The notes under the pieces: generated by a model
Seen by the model: the letters and a program-made list of their open reading frames with translations, nothing else
Told to the model about the DNA's origin: nothing
Database searches by the model: none
In this document: piece by piece, positions 16,068 to 23,817 of the stretch
Numbering within the stretch: position 1 is the stretch's first letter
Layout of the letters: each line of letters begins with the position of its first letter
Made by a program: the position numbers and the translations under genes
DNA from: Balneolales bacterium
GTDB lineage: Bacteria; Bacteroidota; Rhodothermia; Balneolales; Natronogracilivirgulaceae
Direction of reading: 5' to 3'
Assembly (NCBI GenBank): GCA_007132495.1
Contig: SLOL01000043.1
Span: forward strand, 1 to 41,762
DNA: 41,762 nt

Positions 16068-17237
16068 CTACCAATATAGTTGCAAGTCTCCATTGCCGGT
16101 TTGTTCAACCCTGGTTCCGTACGGTTCACATGCGTTGTTCAATGTTAGGGCAAGCCATTCCATATCGTCAGCAGTTGCGTTGTTCAGCCGGAAGCGATGA
16201 ATTTTCACCGGGTGCATCCGTAGAGAGACCAACGCTCCCTGTGCATCCAGATTCGGGAAGTACAAAAGCGGCAGATCGTCGCGGTATTTTTCGTATCCGC
16301 TTATACCTTCGTAATCATTAATCAGATCACCGCATCCATAGAGAATCAGACGATCCTTGTATATCTCAATGCCCTTGGGATGGTGAGAAGAGTGCCCGTG
16401 AATGATATCGGCGGCACCGGCATCAACCAGGCCATGGGCGAACTGACGCTGGGCGAGCGGGACTTCGTAGCCCCAGTTGCCGCCCCAGTGGATGGAAACC
16501 ACCACCCGGTCACCCTGCCTTCGGAAACCGGCGACATGCCGGGTAACTTTGTCAATGGAGGCGTCTCCGAGGTGTTCCAGTACATTGACCCCGGGTTTGT
16601 TTCCTTCTGCGTTCCAGCCGGGCGGTACACCGGAACAGACCGAGGCATAAGAGAAAACCAGCAAGCGTCCATGGCCGGTATTGACCACGGCAGGAGATGA
16701 TGCTGATTCGGAATCCATCCCTGCCCCGGTTACTAACAGGTCGTTACCTTGTAGTGTCCGGATCGTTTCGAGAAGGCCCTCTCGTCCCCAATCCATAACA
16801 TGGTTGTTGCCGAGTACACAGACATCGATACCGGCTTTGTTCAACAGGGCGGTGTTGTCAGGATGCATCCGGTAATGTATTCCCTTTTGCGGCCAGGGTT
16901 CATCCCGTGTTGTGATCGCTGTTTCCAGATTGATGATGCCGGCATCGGGACTGGTCCGGTGTAATATTGTCAGTGCATCTCCCCAAATATCTTCATAGGA
17001 AAGTGTTTCGGGCAGGGGACCGGAATGCTGTTCCGTCAGTTTTACATATTGCCCGGCATTTTTCACGTACCATTCAAACAGAGTGGGCTCCACAGATGCA
17101 GGCAGACATTGATCAATTCCGCGACCGGTCATCACATCACCGGAAAGGAAGAGGGAAAGGTGGTCATTTTCTGAAGATGGATTTTCAGAGAGCGCTTTAT
17201 CGATCGGTGAGATTTGCGATTTGCTGGTGGGTACCAT
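16068..17237 (-). CDS. CapA-family protein (PGA synthesis-like metallophosphatase fold)
   Basis: A 389-aa protein of the CapA/PgsA family, a calcineurin-like metallophosphatase fold linked to poly-gamma-glutamate capsule in Bacillus. Motifs: LFLSGDVMTGRGID near residue 30 (first metal site), INLETAIT, VCVLGNNHVMDWGREGL (GNH), VVVSIHWGGNWGYE and DIIHGHSSHHPKGIEIY (HGH). No signal peptide or membrane helix is seen, so this form is likely cytosolic, unlike capsule CapA. No capB or capC neighbours are present, so a capsule role is doubtful. A different phosphoesterase role is equally possible. Confidence 0.85.
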   Translation of the reverse strand: MVPTSKSQISPIDKALSENPSSENDHLSLFLSGDVMTGRGIDQCLPASVEPTLFEWYVKNAGQYVKLTEQHSGPLPETLSYEDIWGDALTILHRTSPDAGIINLETAITTRDEPWPQKGIHYRMHPDNTALLNKAGIDVCVLGNNHVMDWGREGLLETIRTLQGNDLLVTGAGMDSESASSPAVVNTGHGRLLVFSYASVCSGVPPGWNAEGNKPGVNVLEHLGDASIDKVTRHVAGFRRQGDRVVVSIHWGGNWGYEVPLAQRQFAHGLVDAGAADIIHGHSSHHPKGIEIYKDRLILYGCGDLINDYEGISGYEKYRDDLPLLYFPNLDAQGALVSLRMHPVKIHRFRLNNATADDMEWLALTLNNACEPYGTRVEQTGNGDLQLYW

Positions 17238-17268
17238 GATTTTCGGAATAAGTGCGTCTGTTAATCTT

Positions 17269-17381
17269 TTTCAAGCGGTCACATGCTCAGTTAAATGAAA
17301 GAGCGAATCGAAAATCACGAAGTGCTGTGACCAGACGGTTTTAAAGCATGCACCTGTGTGTCGGAACGCATGTTCGGTCAT
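17269..17381 (-). repeat. Intergenic repeat copy B (inverted partner of 14546-14632)
   Basis: On the plus strand this shows TTTCAAGCGGTCACATG (17269-17285), TCACGAAGTG (17315-17324), CATGCACCTGTGTGTCGG (17347-17364) and GTCAT (17377-17381), the reverse complements of copy A's blocks in matching order. The 17-bp block is an exact match. Copy B is about 26 bp longer through extra sequence between its first two blocks. It lies upstream of the CapA-like gene. Confidence 0.65.
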
Positions 17382-17653
17382 GGATAATGCATGATAATTG
17401 TTATTTTTGAGAAGATTCACAGATTTGGTCATTATGGGTAAAATGCAGGTGCCTGATGGGGCTGTAATCGTCTATTTGATACGATCCGTTATTCACCATG
17501 ACCGGGGCCTGCTGTTTAATAAGTTTGGGCACCATTTCAACAGGTAATCCAAATGTAATTGTGCTGTTCCTTCCGGGATATCATACAGCAAAAAGGTGTA
17601 CCCGGTAAATTTATATTAAGATGTTCTGGCTTATCATCAGCGTAATCAGTACG

Positions 17654-17682
17654 TTGACAGGAATCGGAGGTCGATTTACAGT
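17654..17682 (+). promoter_or_regulatory. Candidate sigma70-like promoter for the DUF6789-like gene
   Basis: TTGACA (17654-17659), a 17-nt spacer and TACAGT (17677-17682) lie about 70 nt before the ATG at 17752. The -35 is perfect and the spacer is ideal. The -10 is one to two bases off consensus. Confidence 0.4.
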
Positions 17683-17751
17683 TTATGGCATTCACTCTTC
17701 AATTTTTATGAAGATTTTTGACAGTTGAAATTAATCAAGGAGGATGGGAAT

Positions 17752-18237
17752 ATGATGCGTTCAAATGTTTTTTGGCGAACCATAATCTGCGGGTTCATCG
17801 CCACTTTCGTCATGTCGATGATAGCATTTCTTCAGGGAGGACTCGGCCTGCCCGTTATCGATGTCGGACATATTATTCAGGGTAGCTTTAATGAAGTCCA
17901 TGTATATGAACCTTATGATATTTTCTGGGGGAATGTCGCATTCTACATCGGCGGAATACTGCTGGCTTTGATCTGGGTGGTTTTTCTGCATAACCGGATA
18001 CCCGGCAACTGGTTTGTGCAGGGAGTGATATATGGAGTTATCATATCGATTGTGGCCGGTTTGATTATATCACCACTGGTCTCGCTTGCGGCCGGGGACG
18101 GGTTCGGCATTTTCTATTTTGACACCTGGACGCCGGGTCTGATCATATTGGCCGGGCTGATCATGCATCTCGGCTATGGGCTCGTGCTTATGCTGTGCCT
18201 GAAATATGCCGGTGTGAAAGGGATCGATGCGGAATAG
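17752..18237 (+). CDS. DUF6789-like four-helix membrane protein
   Basis: A 161-aa integral membrane protein with four helices: WRTIICGFIATFVMSMIAF near the N-terminus, then segments near VAFYIGGILLALIWVVFL, FVQGVIYGVIISIVAGLII and TPGLIILAGLIMHLGYGLV. The pattern (a helix with GFIATFVMSM, a PxxDVGxxI stretch, a later HLGYGL) resembles the DUF6789/YagU-like small membrane proteins. Function is unknown. The ATG at 17752 follows a textbook AAGGAGGA at 17737-17744, which is rare in this window, so it overrides the TTG at 17725. Confidence 0.75.
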   Translation: MMRSNVFWRTIICGFIATFVMSMIAFLQGGLGLPVIDVGHIIQGSFNEVHVYEPYDIFWGNVAFYIGGILLALIWVVFLHNRIPGNWFVQGVIYGVIISIVAGLIISPLVSLAAGDGFGIFYFDTWTPGLIILAGLIMHLGYGLVLMLCLKYAGVKGIDAE

Positions 18238-18266
18238 CGCATTTCTTTAAGGGTTGTGCGAAAATC

Positions 18267-18366
18267 CAGCGGTATTATATAGCGCTATGTGATAATTCAG
18301 CGGCATTATATAGCAATCCAGCGGCATTATATAGCCCTGTGTGAAAATTCAGCGACATTAATAAGC
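18267..18366 (+). repeat. Four-copy short repeat array upstream of galU
   Basis: A core CAGCGGYATTATATAGC occurs at 18267-18283, 18298-18314 and 18319-18335, with a diverged copy CAGCGACATTAATAAGC at 18350-18366. Spacing is 31, 21 and 31 nt. A second element, roughly TGTGNGAAAATT, precedes copies 1, 2 and 4 but is missing before copy 3, giving a 31-nt unit with one 10-nt deletion. The array starts 30 nt after the membrane-protein gene and ends 110 nt before galU. Confidence 0.85.
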
Positions 18367-18476
18367 GATATCGTGATTTAACGGTAAAATTGTTTTATGT
18401 TCCCCTTGTGCACAATGTCTTTCGGGATGTCTGTGCATGAAAATTATTTTGATTCCGGAACAAACCATTTAATTAC

Positions 18477-19370
18477 GTGAGTGAAATCAATATCGCGGTT
18501 GTTCCGGTGGCTGGAATGGGGACAAGACTATTACCCGCCACCAAATCGCAACCCAAAGAAATGCTTCCGGTTGGAAGAAAACCGGTAGTCCAGTATGTCG
18601 TAGAGGAACTGGATCAGGTAGGTGTGGAACGGCTGCTGTTTATCACCGGTCCCGGTAAGGCCTCCATTGAAAATCATTTTGACCTGAACTCGGAGTTAAT
18701 CCAGTCGCTAAGAAACAGCGGCAAGGAGGAGTTGCTGGATGAGCTCTCCTTTGAACGATCCTCGATACAATATTTTTATACCCGTCAACGGCAATTGTTG
18801 GGTCTCGGGCATGCCGTCCTGTGTGCCGAACCGTTTACCACCAATGAACCCTTTATTGTTGCTCTTGGCGATTCCATCATCGGAATGCACCGGCAAAGCA
18901 GGATTATTGAGCGCATGAGCAATTGTTTTACCGAGAATGATGCTGATGCCGTTATTGCCTTTGAAGAGGTGCCGGCCGATGAAGTGTTTCAGTACGGGAT
19001 TGCGAGTCCCAAAGAAGAGGGTGACGTTTTTGAAGTGGAGGATCTGGTTGAAAAACCTGCGGTGAAAGAAGCTCCAAGCAATCTTGCCATTGCCGCCCGG
19101 TACATATTAAAGCCCTCCATCTTTGACGCCCTGAAGCGAACCGAACCCGGAGCCGGAGGGGAGATTCAATTGACCGATGCGATCCGGCTGCTTATGCGGG
19201 AAGGTGCCACAGTGTATGGCGTCCGATTGAACAAAGATGAAATCCGTTACGATATCGGTAATTTCGGCTCCTATTTCCGTGCATTTACCGAGTTTGCTCT
19301 GGCCGATGAAAAATTCGGGCCAGAATTGCGTGAATTTCTCAAAAGTCTGAACGATGCAGATCATTCGTAA
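18477..19370 (+). CDS. galU: UTP-glucose-1-phosphate uridylyltransferase (GalU)
   Basis: A 297-aa nucleotidyltransferase that makes UDP-glucose from glucose-1-phosphate and UTP. The N-terminal VVPVAGMGTRLLPATKSQPKEMLPV is the GalU nucleotide-binding and catalytic signature. VVQYVVEELDQVG, the CAEPFTTNEPFIVALGDSII segment (metal Asp), VEDLVEKP (sugar-phosphate Lys) and GEIQLTDAI are all in place. Length is normal. The only sensible start is GTG at 18477. The last 17 nt overlap the GHMP kinase gene, so the pair is co-translated. Given that partner, this enzyme may act on another hexose-1-phosphate such as glucuronate-1-phosphate, which is inference. Confidence 0.93.
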   Translation: MSEINIAVVPVAGMGTRLLPATKSQPKEMLPVGRKPVVQYVVEELDQVGVERLLFITGPGKASIENHFDLNSELIQSLRNSGKEELLDELSFERSSIQYFYTRQRQLLGLGHAVLCAEPFTTNEPFIVALGDSIIGMHRQSRIIERMSNCFTENDADAVIAFEEVPADEVFQYGIASPKEEGDVFEVEDLVEKPAVKEAPSNLAIAARYILKPSIFDALKRTEPGAGGEIQLTDAIRLLMREGATVYGVRLNKDEIRYDIGNFGSYFRAFTEFALADEKFGPELREFLKSLNDADHS

Positions 19371-20364
19371 AAAAGCCTATGCGCGGGCCGGTCTGCTTGG
19401 TAATCCATCGGACGGCTTCAACGGCAAGACGATTTCCCTGATTGTAAAAAACTTCTTTGCCGAAGTGGTTCTGTATGAGTGGGATGAGGTTGAGATTATT
19501 CTCGCGGAACAGGACGGGGCCCGATTCCGGTCGGTTCATGAACTCGCCGATGACGTGAAGATGCACGGGTATTACGGGGGAATCAGGCTGATCAAAGCCA
19601 CAATTAAATGTTTTGTGGAATACTGCAAAGAGAATGATATCGCGCTGCACGACCGGAATTTTTCCATCCGGTATACCTCCAACATCCCCCGGCAGGTGGG
19701 GCTGGCCGGATCCAGTTCCATCATTGTGGCGACCCTCAGGTGCCTGATGGCGTTTTATGAGGTTTCTATGCCCAAAGAAGTGCAACCCTCATTTGTGTTG
19801 TCGGTGGAGAGGGAGGAACTTGGCATAGCTGCCGGTCTCCAGGACCGGGTGATCCAGATCTATGAAGGGCTTGTCTATATGGATTTTTCCCCGGAATCTG
19901 AAAAAATCATCAACGGTTACAAATGCTATCACTATGAGCCGTTGAATCCGGAGCTGTTGCCGCCGGTTTATGTGGCCTGGCATGCCGGTTTGAGCGAGCC
20001 CACCGAGGTTTATCATAATGATATCGGCGGAAGGTTCCGACGGGGGGAACCGGATGTGGTTGAAGCGATGGAGCGGTTTGCCGGGATTGCCCGGGAAGGC
20101 AGACAGGCGCTGCTGGGTGGAGACAAAACCCGCCTGGCTGAACTGATCAATGAAAATTTTGATCTACGAGAACGTATATCACGTCTGCCGGAATGGCAGC
20201 GCGACATGGTTCGCGTTGCGCGGGATTGTGGTGCCAGTGCGAAATTTGCGGGTTCCGGGGGCGCTATTGCAGGATTGTACGAAGATCAGAAGATGCTGGA
20301 CCGGCTCACCAGGCAGCTTGCCCAAATGGATGTCAAAACCATTGTTCCGGATGTGCAGGGCTGA
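19354..20364 (+). CDS. GHMP sugar kinase, glucuronokinase-like
   Basis: A 336-aa GHMP-family kinase. Motif 1 is ARAGLLGNPSDGFNGKTIS. The ATP-binding motif 2 is IPRQVGLAGSSSIIVATLRC. Motif 3 is GASAKFAGSGGAIAGLY. As I recall the Arabidopsis glucuronokinase sequence, several segments match it closely: GNPSD near the start, HGYYGGIRLIKATIKCF, YCKENDIALH, the NIPRQ-G-L-GSSS run, ELGIAAGLQDRV, YEGLVYMDFS, LPPVYVA and NFDLRERI. This suggests phosphorylation of a free sugar, perhaps D-glucuronate, at C1. It overlaps galU, whose product could convert the sugar-1-phosphate to a UDP-sugar. Other GHMP substrates remain possible. Confidence 0.85.
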   Translation: MQIIRKKAYARAGLLGNPSDGFNGKTISLIVKNFFAEVVLYEWDEVEIILAEQDGARFRSVHELADDVKMHGYYGGIRLIKATIKCFVEYCKENDIALHDRNFSIRYTSNIPRQVGLAGSSSIIVATLRCLMAFYEVSMPKEVQPSFVLSVEREELGIAAGLQDRVIQIYEGLVYMDFSPESEKIINGYKCYHYEPLNPELLPPVYVAWHAGLSEPTEVYHNDIGGRFRRGEPDVVEAMERFAGIAREGRQALLGGDKTRLAELINENFDLRERISRLPEWQRDMVRVARDCGASAKFAGSGGAIAGLYEDQKMLDRLTRQLAQMDVKTIVPDVQG

Positions 20365-20588
20365 ACTCCTTTCTTGCAGGTTCATTCCAGCGGTAGCTGC
20401 ACTCGCAATAGATGCTTCATAGATCATTCGACCGGACGTGAGCAGAATTCCGGGATAATATCCACTTGCTGATACCGTGATTTACACCAGGGCCGTTATA
20501 TCTTTCGTACAAAACGACCGGGTCATATTATCAGGGAAGTTGATTTTGTCAATAATTGATTAATCTGACATAGTTTGGGTGAATATTG

Positions 20589-22409
20589 ATGAATGAGGCC
20601 ACAAAAAAGCCATTTTTTTTGTTTGCGTTGAGTGTATTGCTGCTGTTTACGGTGAGCTGCGGTTCGCCCGCGGAGGAGCGTGTTGTTGGCTACCGGGTTC
20701 CTGACCAACCGGAAATCGCATCAGGATACACTCCGAAACCGGGCTGGGAGACATCGGAGTTTGCTGTTGCTGCGGCGAATCCATTAGCCACCGATGCAGG
20801 GTATCAAATCCTGAAAGCCGGTGGCTCGGCGATGGATGCAGCTGTGGCTGTACAGATGGTATTGACACTGGTTGAGCCGCAATCCAGTGGTATTGGCGGC
20901 GGGGCGTTTCTGATGCATTGGGACGGTAGCGAGGTCACCGCATTCAATGGACGTGAAACGGCGCCTTCAGGGGCTGATGAGTCACTTTTCCTCGATGAAA
21001 ATGGCGATCCGCTACCCTTCGAAGAAGCGGTCCACAGTGGCCTCTCTGTAGGTGTTCCCGGAACCCTGGCCATGCTTTGGCAGGCTCATCACGAATACGG
21101 CTCTCTTCCCTGGAGAGATCTCTTTACCCCGGCCATCACCCTTGCCGGGGAGGGCTTTGCGGTCAGCCCACGCCTGAGCCGGTTGTTAGGTGCCGAGGAA
21201 TACTTGCGGGAAGATGATATCGCCCGTAGGCTGTATTATGATGAAGATGGAGAAGCTCGTCCGGCCGGTTATATCCTGCGCAATCCGGCCCTGGCACAAA
21301 TTCTCAGTGACATAGCGGGTGCCGGCATATCGGCATTCTATTCAGGTGATGCAGCCCGTGACATTGTGGATCGCGTTCAGGGTCATCATCGTCCGGGAAC
21401 ATTGGACGCTGAAGATATCACTTCCTATCCGGAGGAGGATCTTCAGGTCGATCCCATATGTACGCCATGGCTGGATTATTCCGTTTGCGGTTTTCCGCCT
21501 CCGTCATCCGGACATCTGACGATGATGCAGATTCTCGGAATCATGGAGCAACTGAACGTACCGGCAGCGATTCGACAGGATTCCGTACCGGAAATTGAAT
21601 GGCTTCATGCCTTCCTGGAGGCATCCAAGCTGTCCTTTGCCGACCGCAACCGTTATATTGCCGACCCCCAATTCGTGGAGCCACCGGGCAACACCTGGCA
21701 AACCATGCTGGATCCACACTACCTTCAGGAGCGGGCCGGTCTCATTGAAGATGCGGCCATGGATCCGGCTGAACCAGGGGATCCCGGGACGGTCGCCATT
21801 TCATACGGAATGCAGCCACAGCAGCCCGAAAACGGAACCAGTCACATCAGCATTGTGGACCGGGAAGGCCGTGCTGTTTCCATGACGACGACCATTGAAC
21901 AGGGTTTCGGAAGCCGGATCATGTCCGACGGCGGAACCGGCTTGAAAGGGGGATTTCTCCTCAACAATGAGCTGACCGATTTTTCTCTGTCACCGGTGAC
22001 CGAAGCAGGAGATCCGGTAGCCAATCGGGTTGAACCGGGGAAGCGTCCGCGTTCCAGCATGAGTCCGACGCTGATATTTGATTCAAAGACCGGTAATTTT
22101 GTTGTTGCTGCCGGTTCCCCGGGGGGAGCCGCCATTATCCATTACACTGCGAAAACCATAGCAGGGATGCTGGAATTCGGCCTGAACGCCCAGCAGGCGA
22201 TCGATCTTCCCAATTTCGCTAATCTGAACGGCCCATCGCTGTTGGAAGAGGATCGTATTCCCGGAGATGTTGTAACAGAGCTGGAACAGAAAGGTCACGA
22301 AGTTGTGATCCGCCCGCTTACAAGCGGAGTGCAGGCCATACAGCGGACGAGATATGGGTACTTCAGCGGGGCCGATCCCAGAAGAGAAGGAGTGGCCATG
22401 GGTGATTAA
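20589..22409 (+). CDS. ggt: Gamma-glutamyltransferase lipoprotein
   Basis: A 606-aa gamma-glutamyltranspeptidase that hydrolyses or transfers the gamma-glutamyl group of glutathione and related compounds. A lipobox (LLLFTVSC, Cys24) puts it on a membrane facing the periplasm. Family motifs are GGSAMDAAVAVQMVLTLVEP, SSGIGGGAFLMHWDG, FNGRETAP (gamma-glutamate Arg), GLSVGVPGTLAML, then NGTSHISI with catalytic Thr417, where autocleavage gives the small subunit, and later GKRPRSSMSPTLIFD and GSPGGAAIIHYTAKTI. The frame starts at a TTG at 20586; the ATG directly after it is used. The retropepsin-like gene follows after 25 nt, so they are probably co-transcribed. Confidence 0.93.
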   Translation: MNEATKKPFFLFALSVLLLFTVSCGSPAEERVVGYRVPDQPEIASGYTPKPGWETSEFAVAAANPLATDAGYQILKAGGSAMDAAVAVQMVLTLVEPQSSGIGGGAFLMHWDGSEVTAFNGRETAPSGADESLFLDENGDPLPFEEAVHSGLSVGVPGTLAMLWQAHHEYGSLPWRDLFTPAITLAGEGFAVSPRLSRLLGAEEYLREDDIARRLYYDEDGEARPAGYILRNPALAQILSDIAGAGISAFYSGDAARDIVDRVQGHHRPGTLDAEDITSYPEEDLQVDPICTPWLDYSVCGFPPPSSGHLTMMQILGIMEQLNVPAAIRQDSVPEIEWLHAFLEASKLSFADRNRYIADPQFVEPPGNTWQTMLDPHYLQERAGLIEDAAMDPAEPGDPGTVAISYGMQPQQPENGTSHISIVDREGRAVSMTTTIEQGFGSRIMSDGGTGLKGGFLLNNELTDFSLSPVTEAGDPVANRVEPGKRPRSSMSPTLIFDSKTGNFVVAAGSPGGAAIIHYTAKTIAGMLEFGLNAQQAIDLPNFANLNGPSLLEEDRIPGDVVTELEQKGHEVVIRPLTSGVQAIQRTRYGYFSGADPRREGVAMGD

Positions 22410-22434
22410 CCTAATTCGATTATCAGGCAAAGAC

Positions 22435-23664
22435 ATGTGGCGCAGATTGTTTAAATTTATTCAGTTAATTGCGGTCACCTCGATTCTGGTAACAGGCTGC
22501 GCTGTGTTATCAACACCGGGGATACTCCCGGACGGTGCGTCATCGGTCGAAGTACCTTCGGAATTTCATGGGGATTACATTTTTGTAGAGGGAAACATTG
22601 GAAATGGCGATCCGATATGGTTGCTGCTGGATACGGGATTTACATCTACCTTGCTCAATCCCGATATTGCCAATGATCTTGAAGTGGAGTTGACAAGCGG
22701 TGCGATGTTGATCGGGGCGGGAGAGGAGGCTCAGGAGGGCCGGTTGCCCGACCGGGAACTTGCGGTGAGCCTGACCGGCACACCGTCCTATCTGACCCGT
22801 GTTCCTGTCGTTGATATGACGGCAATTGAGCCGTATATCGGTCGTCGGTTTGACGGAGGTGTCGGCGGAGACTTTTTCTCCCGTTATGTGGTCGAAATAG
22901 ACTACCATCAGGAGCGTGTCATTGTCCATGATCCGGGCAGGTTTCGACCCGATCCTGAAGCCGAAAGGATTCCATTGACGATAATGAATAACCAGCCTCA
23001 TGTTGAAGCCGGGATCGTACTGCCGGACGATCAAATCATCCGTCATTATTTTATGCTGGATACAGGATCAGATGGCAGCCTGATACTGTATGAACCGTTT
23101 GTCCGGAATCATGCCATTCTGGAACGAATACCGGATGCGGTCCCGCACCGATTCGGGGGTATCGGTGGTGAAGTGGAGTCCCGGCTCATACAAATTGAAA
23201 GCATTGATGTCGGACCTTACCGCATGCACAATATTCCGACGGTTTTATCTTTGGCAGAATCCGGAGTTACGACACAAGATCACAGTGCCGGCCATTTGGG
23301 CACGAATATTCTAAGCCGGTTCCGGATTACATTTGATTATCACAGCGGAATGGTCTATCTCACACTGCAGGATGAGGGTGACCGGGTCTTTCCCCGGGCG
23401 TCGGCCGGTTTTAATGTGAAAGCGGACGGACCCGATCTCAACCAATTTGTGGTTTACTACGTGATTGAGGATACTCCGGCAGAGCAATCCGGGTTGCAAA
23501 CCGGTGACAGGTTAATCCGTGTCAATGGACAGTCGGCGGATCAATACAGTTTGCCGGAAATCGATCGTATGATTCGTGGTGAACCGGGAGAGCAGCTGGA
23601 GCTTGAAGTAGAGAGAAATGGCCGGACCAAGACGTTTGTTATGGATCTTGAAATACGGATTTGA
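22435..23664 (+). CDS. Retropepsin-like aspartyl protease lipoprotein with PDZ domain
   Basis: A 409-aa lipoprotein. The signal peptide is MWRRLFKFIQLIAVTSILVTGC. Two aspartyl-protease-like motifs follow: WLLLDTGFTSTLL (Asp66) and YFMLDTGSDGSLIL (Asp209), with strands and a glycine turn (GGVGGDFFSR, GHLGTNILSRF) like tandem retropepsin/clan AA domains. The C-terminus (from about 330) is a PDZ domain with YVIEDTPAEQSGLQTGDRLIRVNG. Bacteroidota encode many such exported pepsin-like proteins. The frame is open upstream to 22354, inside ggt; the ATG at 22435 gives a clean signal peptide. Whether it cuts proteins is not shown by sequence. Confidence 0.85.
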   Translation: MWRRLFKFIQLIAVTSILVTGCAVLSTPGILPDGASSVEVPSEFHGDYIFVEGNIGNGDPIWLLLDTGFTSTLLNPDIANDLEVELTSGAMLIGAGEEAQEGRLPDRELAVSLTGTPSYLTRVPVVDMTAIEPYIGRRFDGGVGGDFFSRYVVEIDYHQERVIVHDPGRFRPDPEAERIPLTIMNNQPHVEAGIVLPDDQIIRHYFMLDTGSDGSLILYEPFVRNHAILERIPDAVPHRFGGIGGEVESRLIQIESIDVGPYRMHNIPTVLSLAESGVTTQDHSAGHLGTNILSRFRITFDYHSGMVYLTLQDEGDRVFPRASAGFNVKADGPDLNQFVVYYVIEDTPAEQSGLQTGDRLIRVNGQSADQYSLPEIDRMIRGEPGEQLELEVERNGRTKTFVMDLEIRI

Positions 23665-23740
23665 CAGGATATTGAATGTTCTGTACACCATAATCTTTCA
23701 CTAAAACAACGCCCTGTTGAAACCGGGGTGTTTCCGGCAT

Positions 23741-23775
23741 AAAAAAGGGCAAGTGCCTGTATATCACACTTGCCC
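23741..23775 (-). terminator. Intrinsic terminator of the minus-strand acidic lipoprotein gene
   Basis: GGGCAAGTG (23747-23755) and CACTTGCCC (23767-23775) form a 9-bp stem with an 11-nt loop. The A-run at 23741-23746 becomes a T-run on the minus strand, right after the stem. It also lies 77 nt past the stop of the plus-strand retropepsin gene and may serve both convergent genes. Confidence 0.85.
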
Positions 23776-23817
23776 ATTAACGATAAATGGATATTCAATA
23801 TAAATCAGCAGAGCAGG

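Larger units (their letters stand above)
17238..17751. other. Intergenic region, CapA-like gene / DUF6789-like gene
   Basis: About 514 nt with no gene. It holds intergenic repeat copy B (17269-17381) and a sigma70-like promoter (17654-17682). The region between these shows only weak inverted repeats (for example TGCTGT at about 17563 and ACAGCA at about 17585). Confidence 0.6.

Noticed and set aside
16058-16072. 15-bp CTGAACAGGTCTACC shared with 40247-40261
   Set aside because: A 15-bp match is about what chance gives in a window this size, and the flanks do not align.
20560-20588. TAGTTTG before ggt as a Bacteroidota -7 element
   Set aside because: One base short of TAnnTTTG and less than 20 nt from the start codon, so too weak to call.
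23717-23740. CCGGGGTGTTTCCGG as a terminator of the retropepsin gene
   Set aside because: Weak stem with no T-run on the plus strand; the 23741-23775 hairpin is the convincing one.
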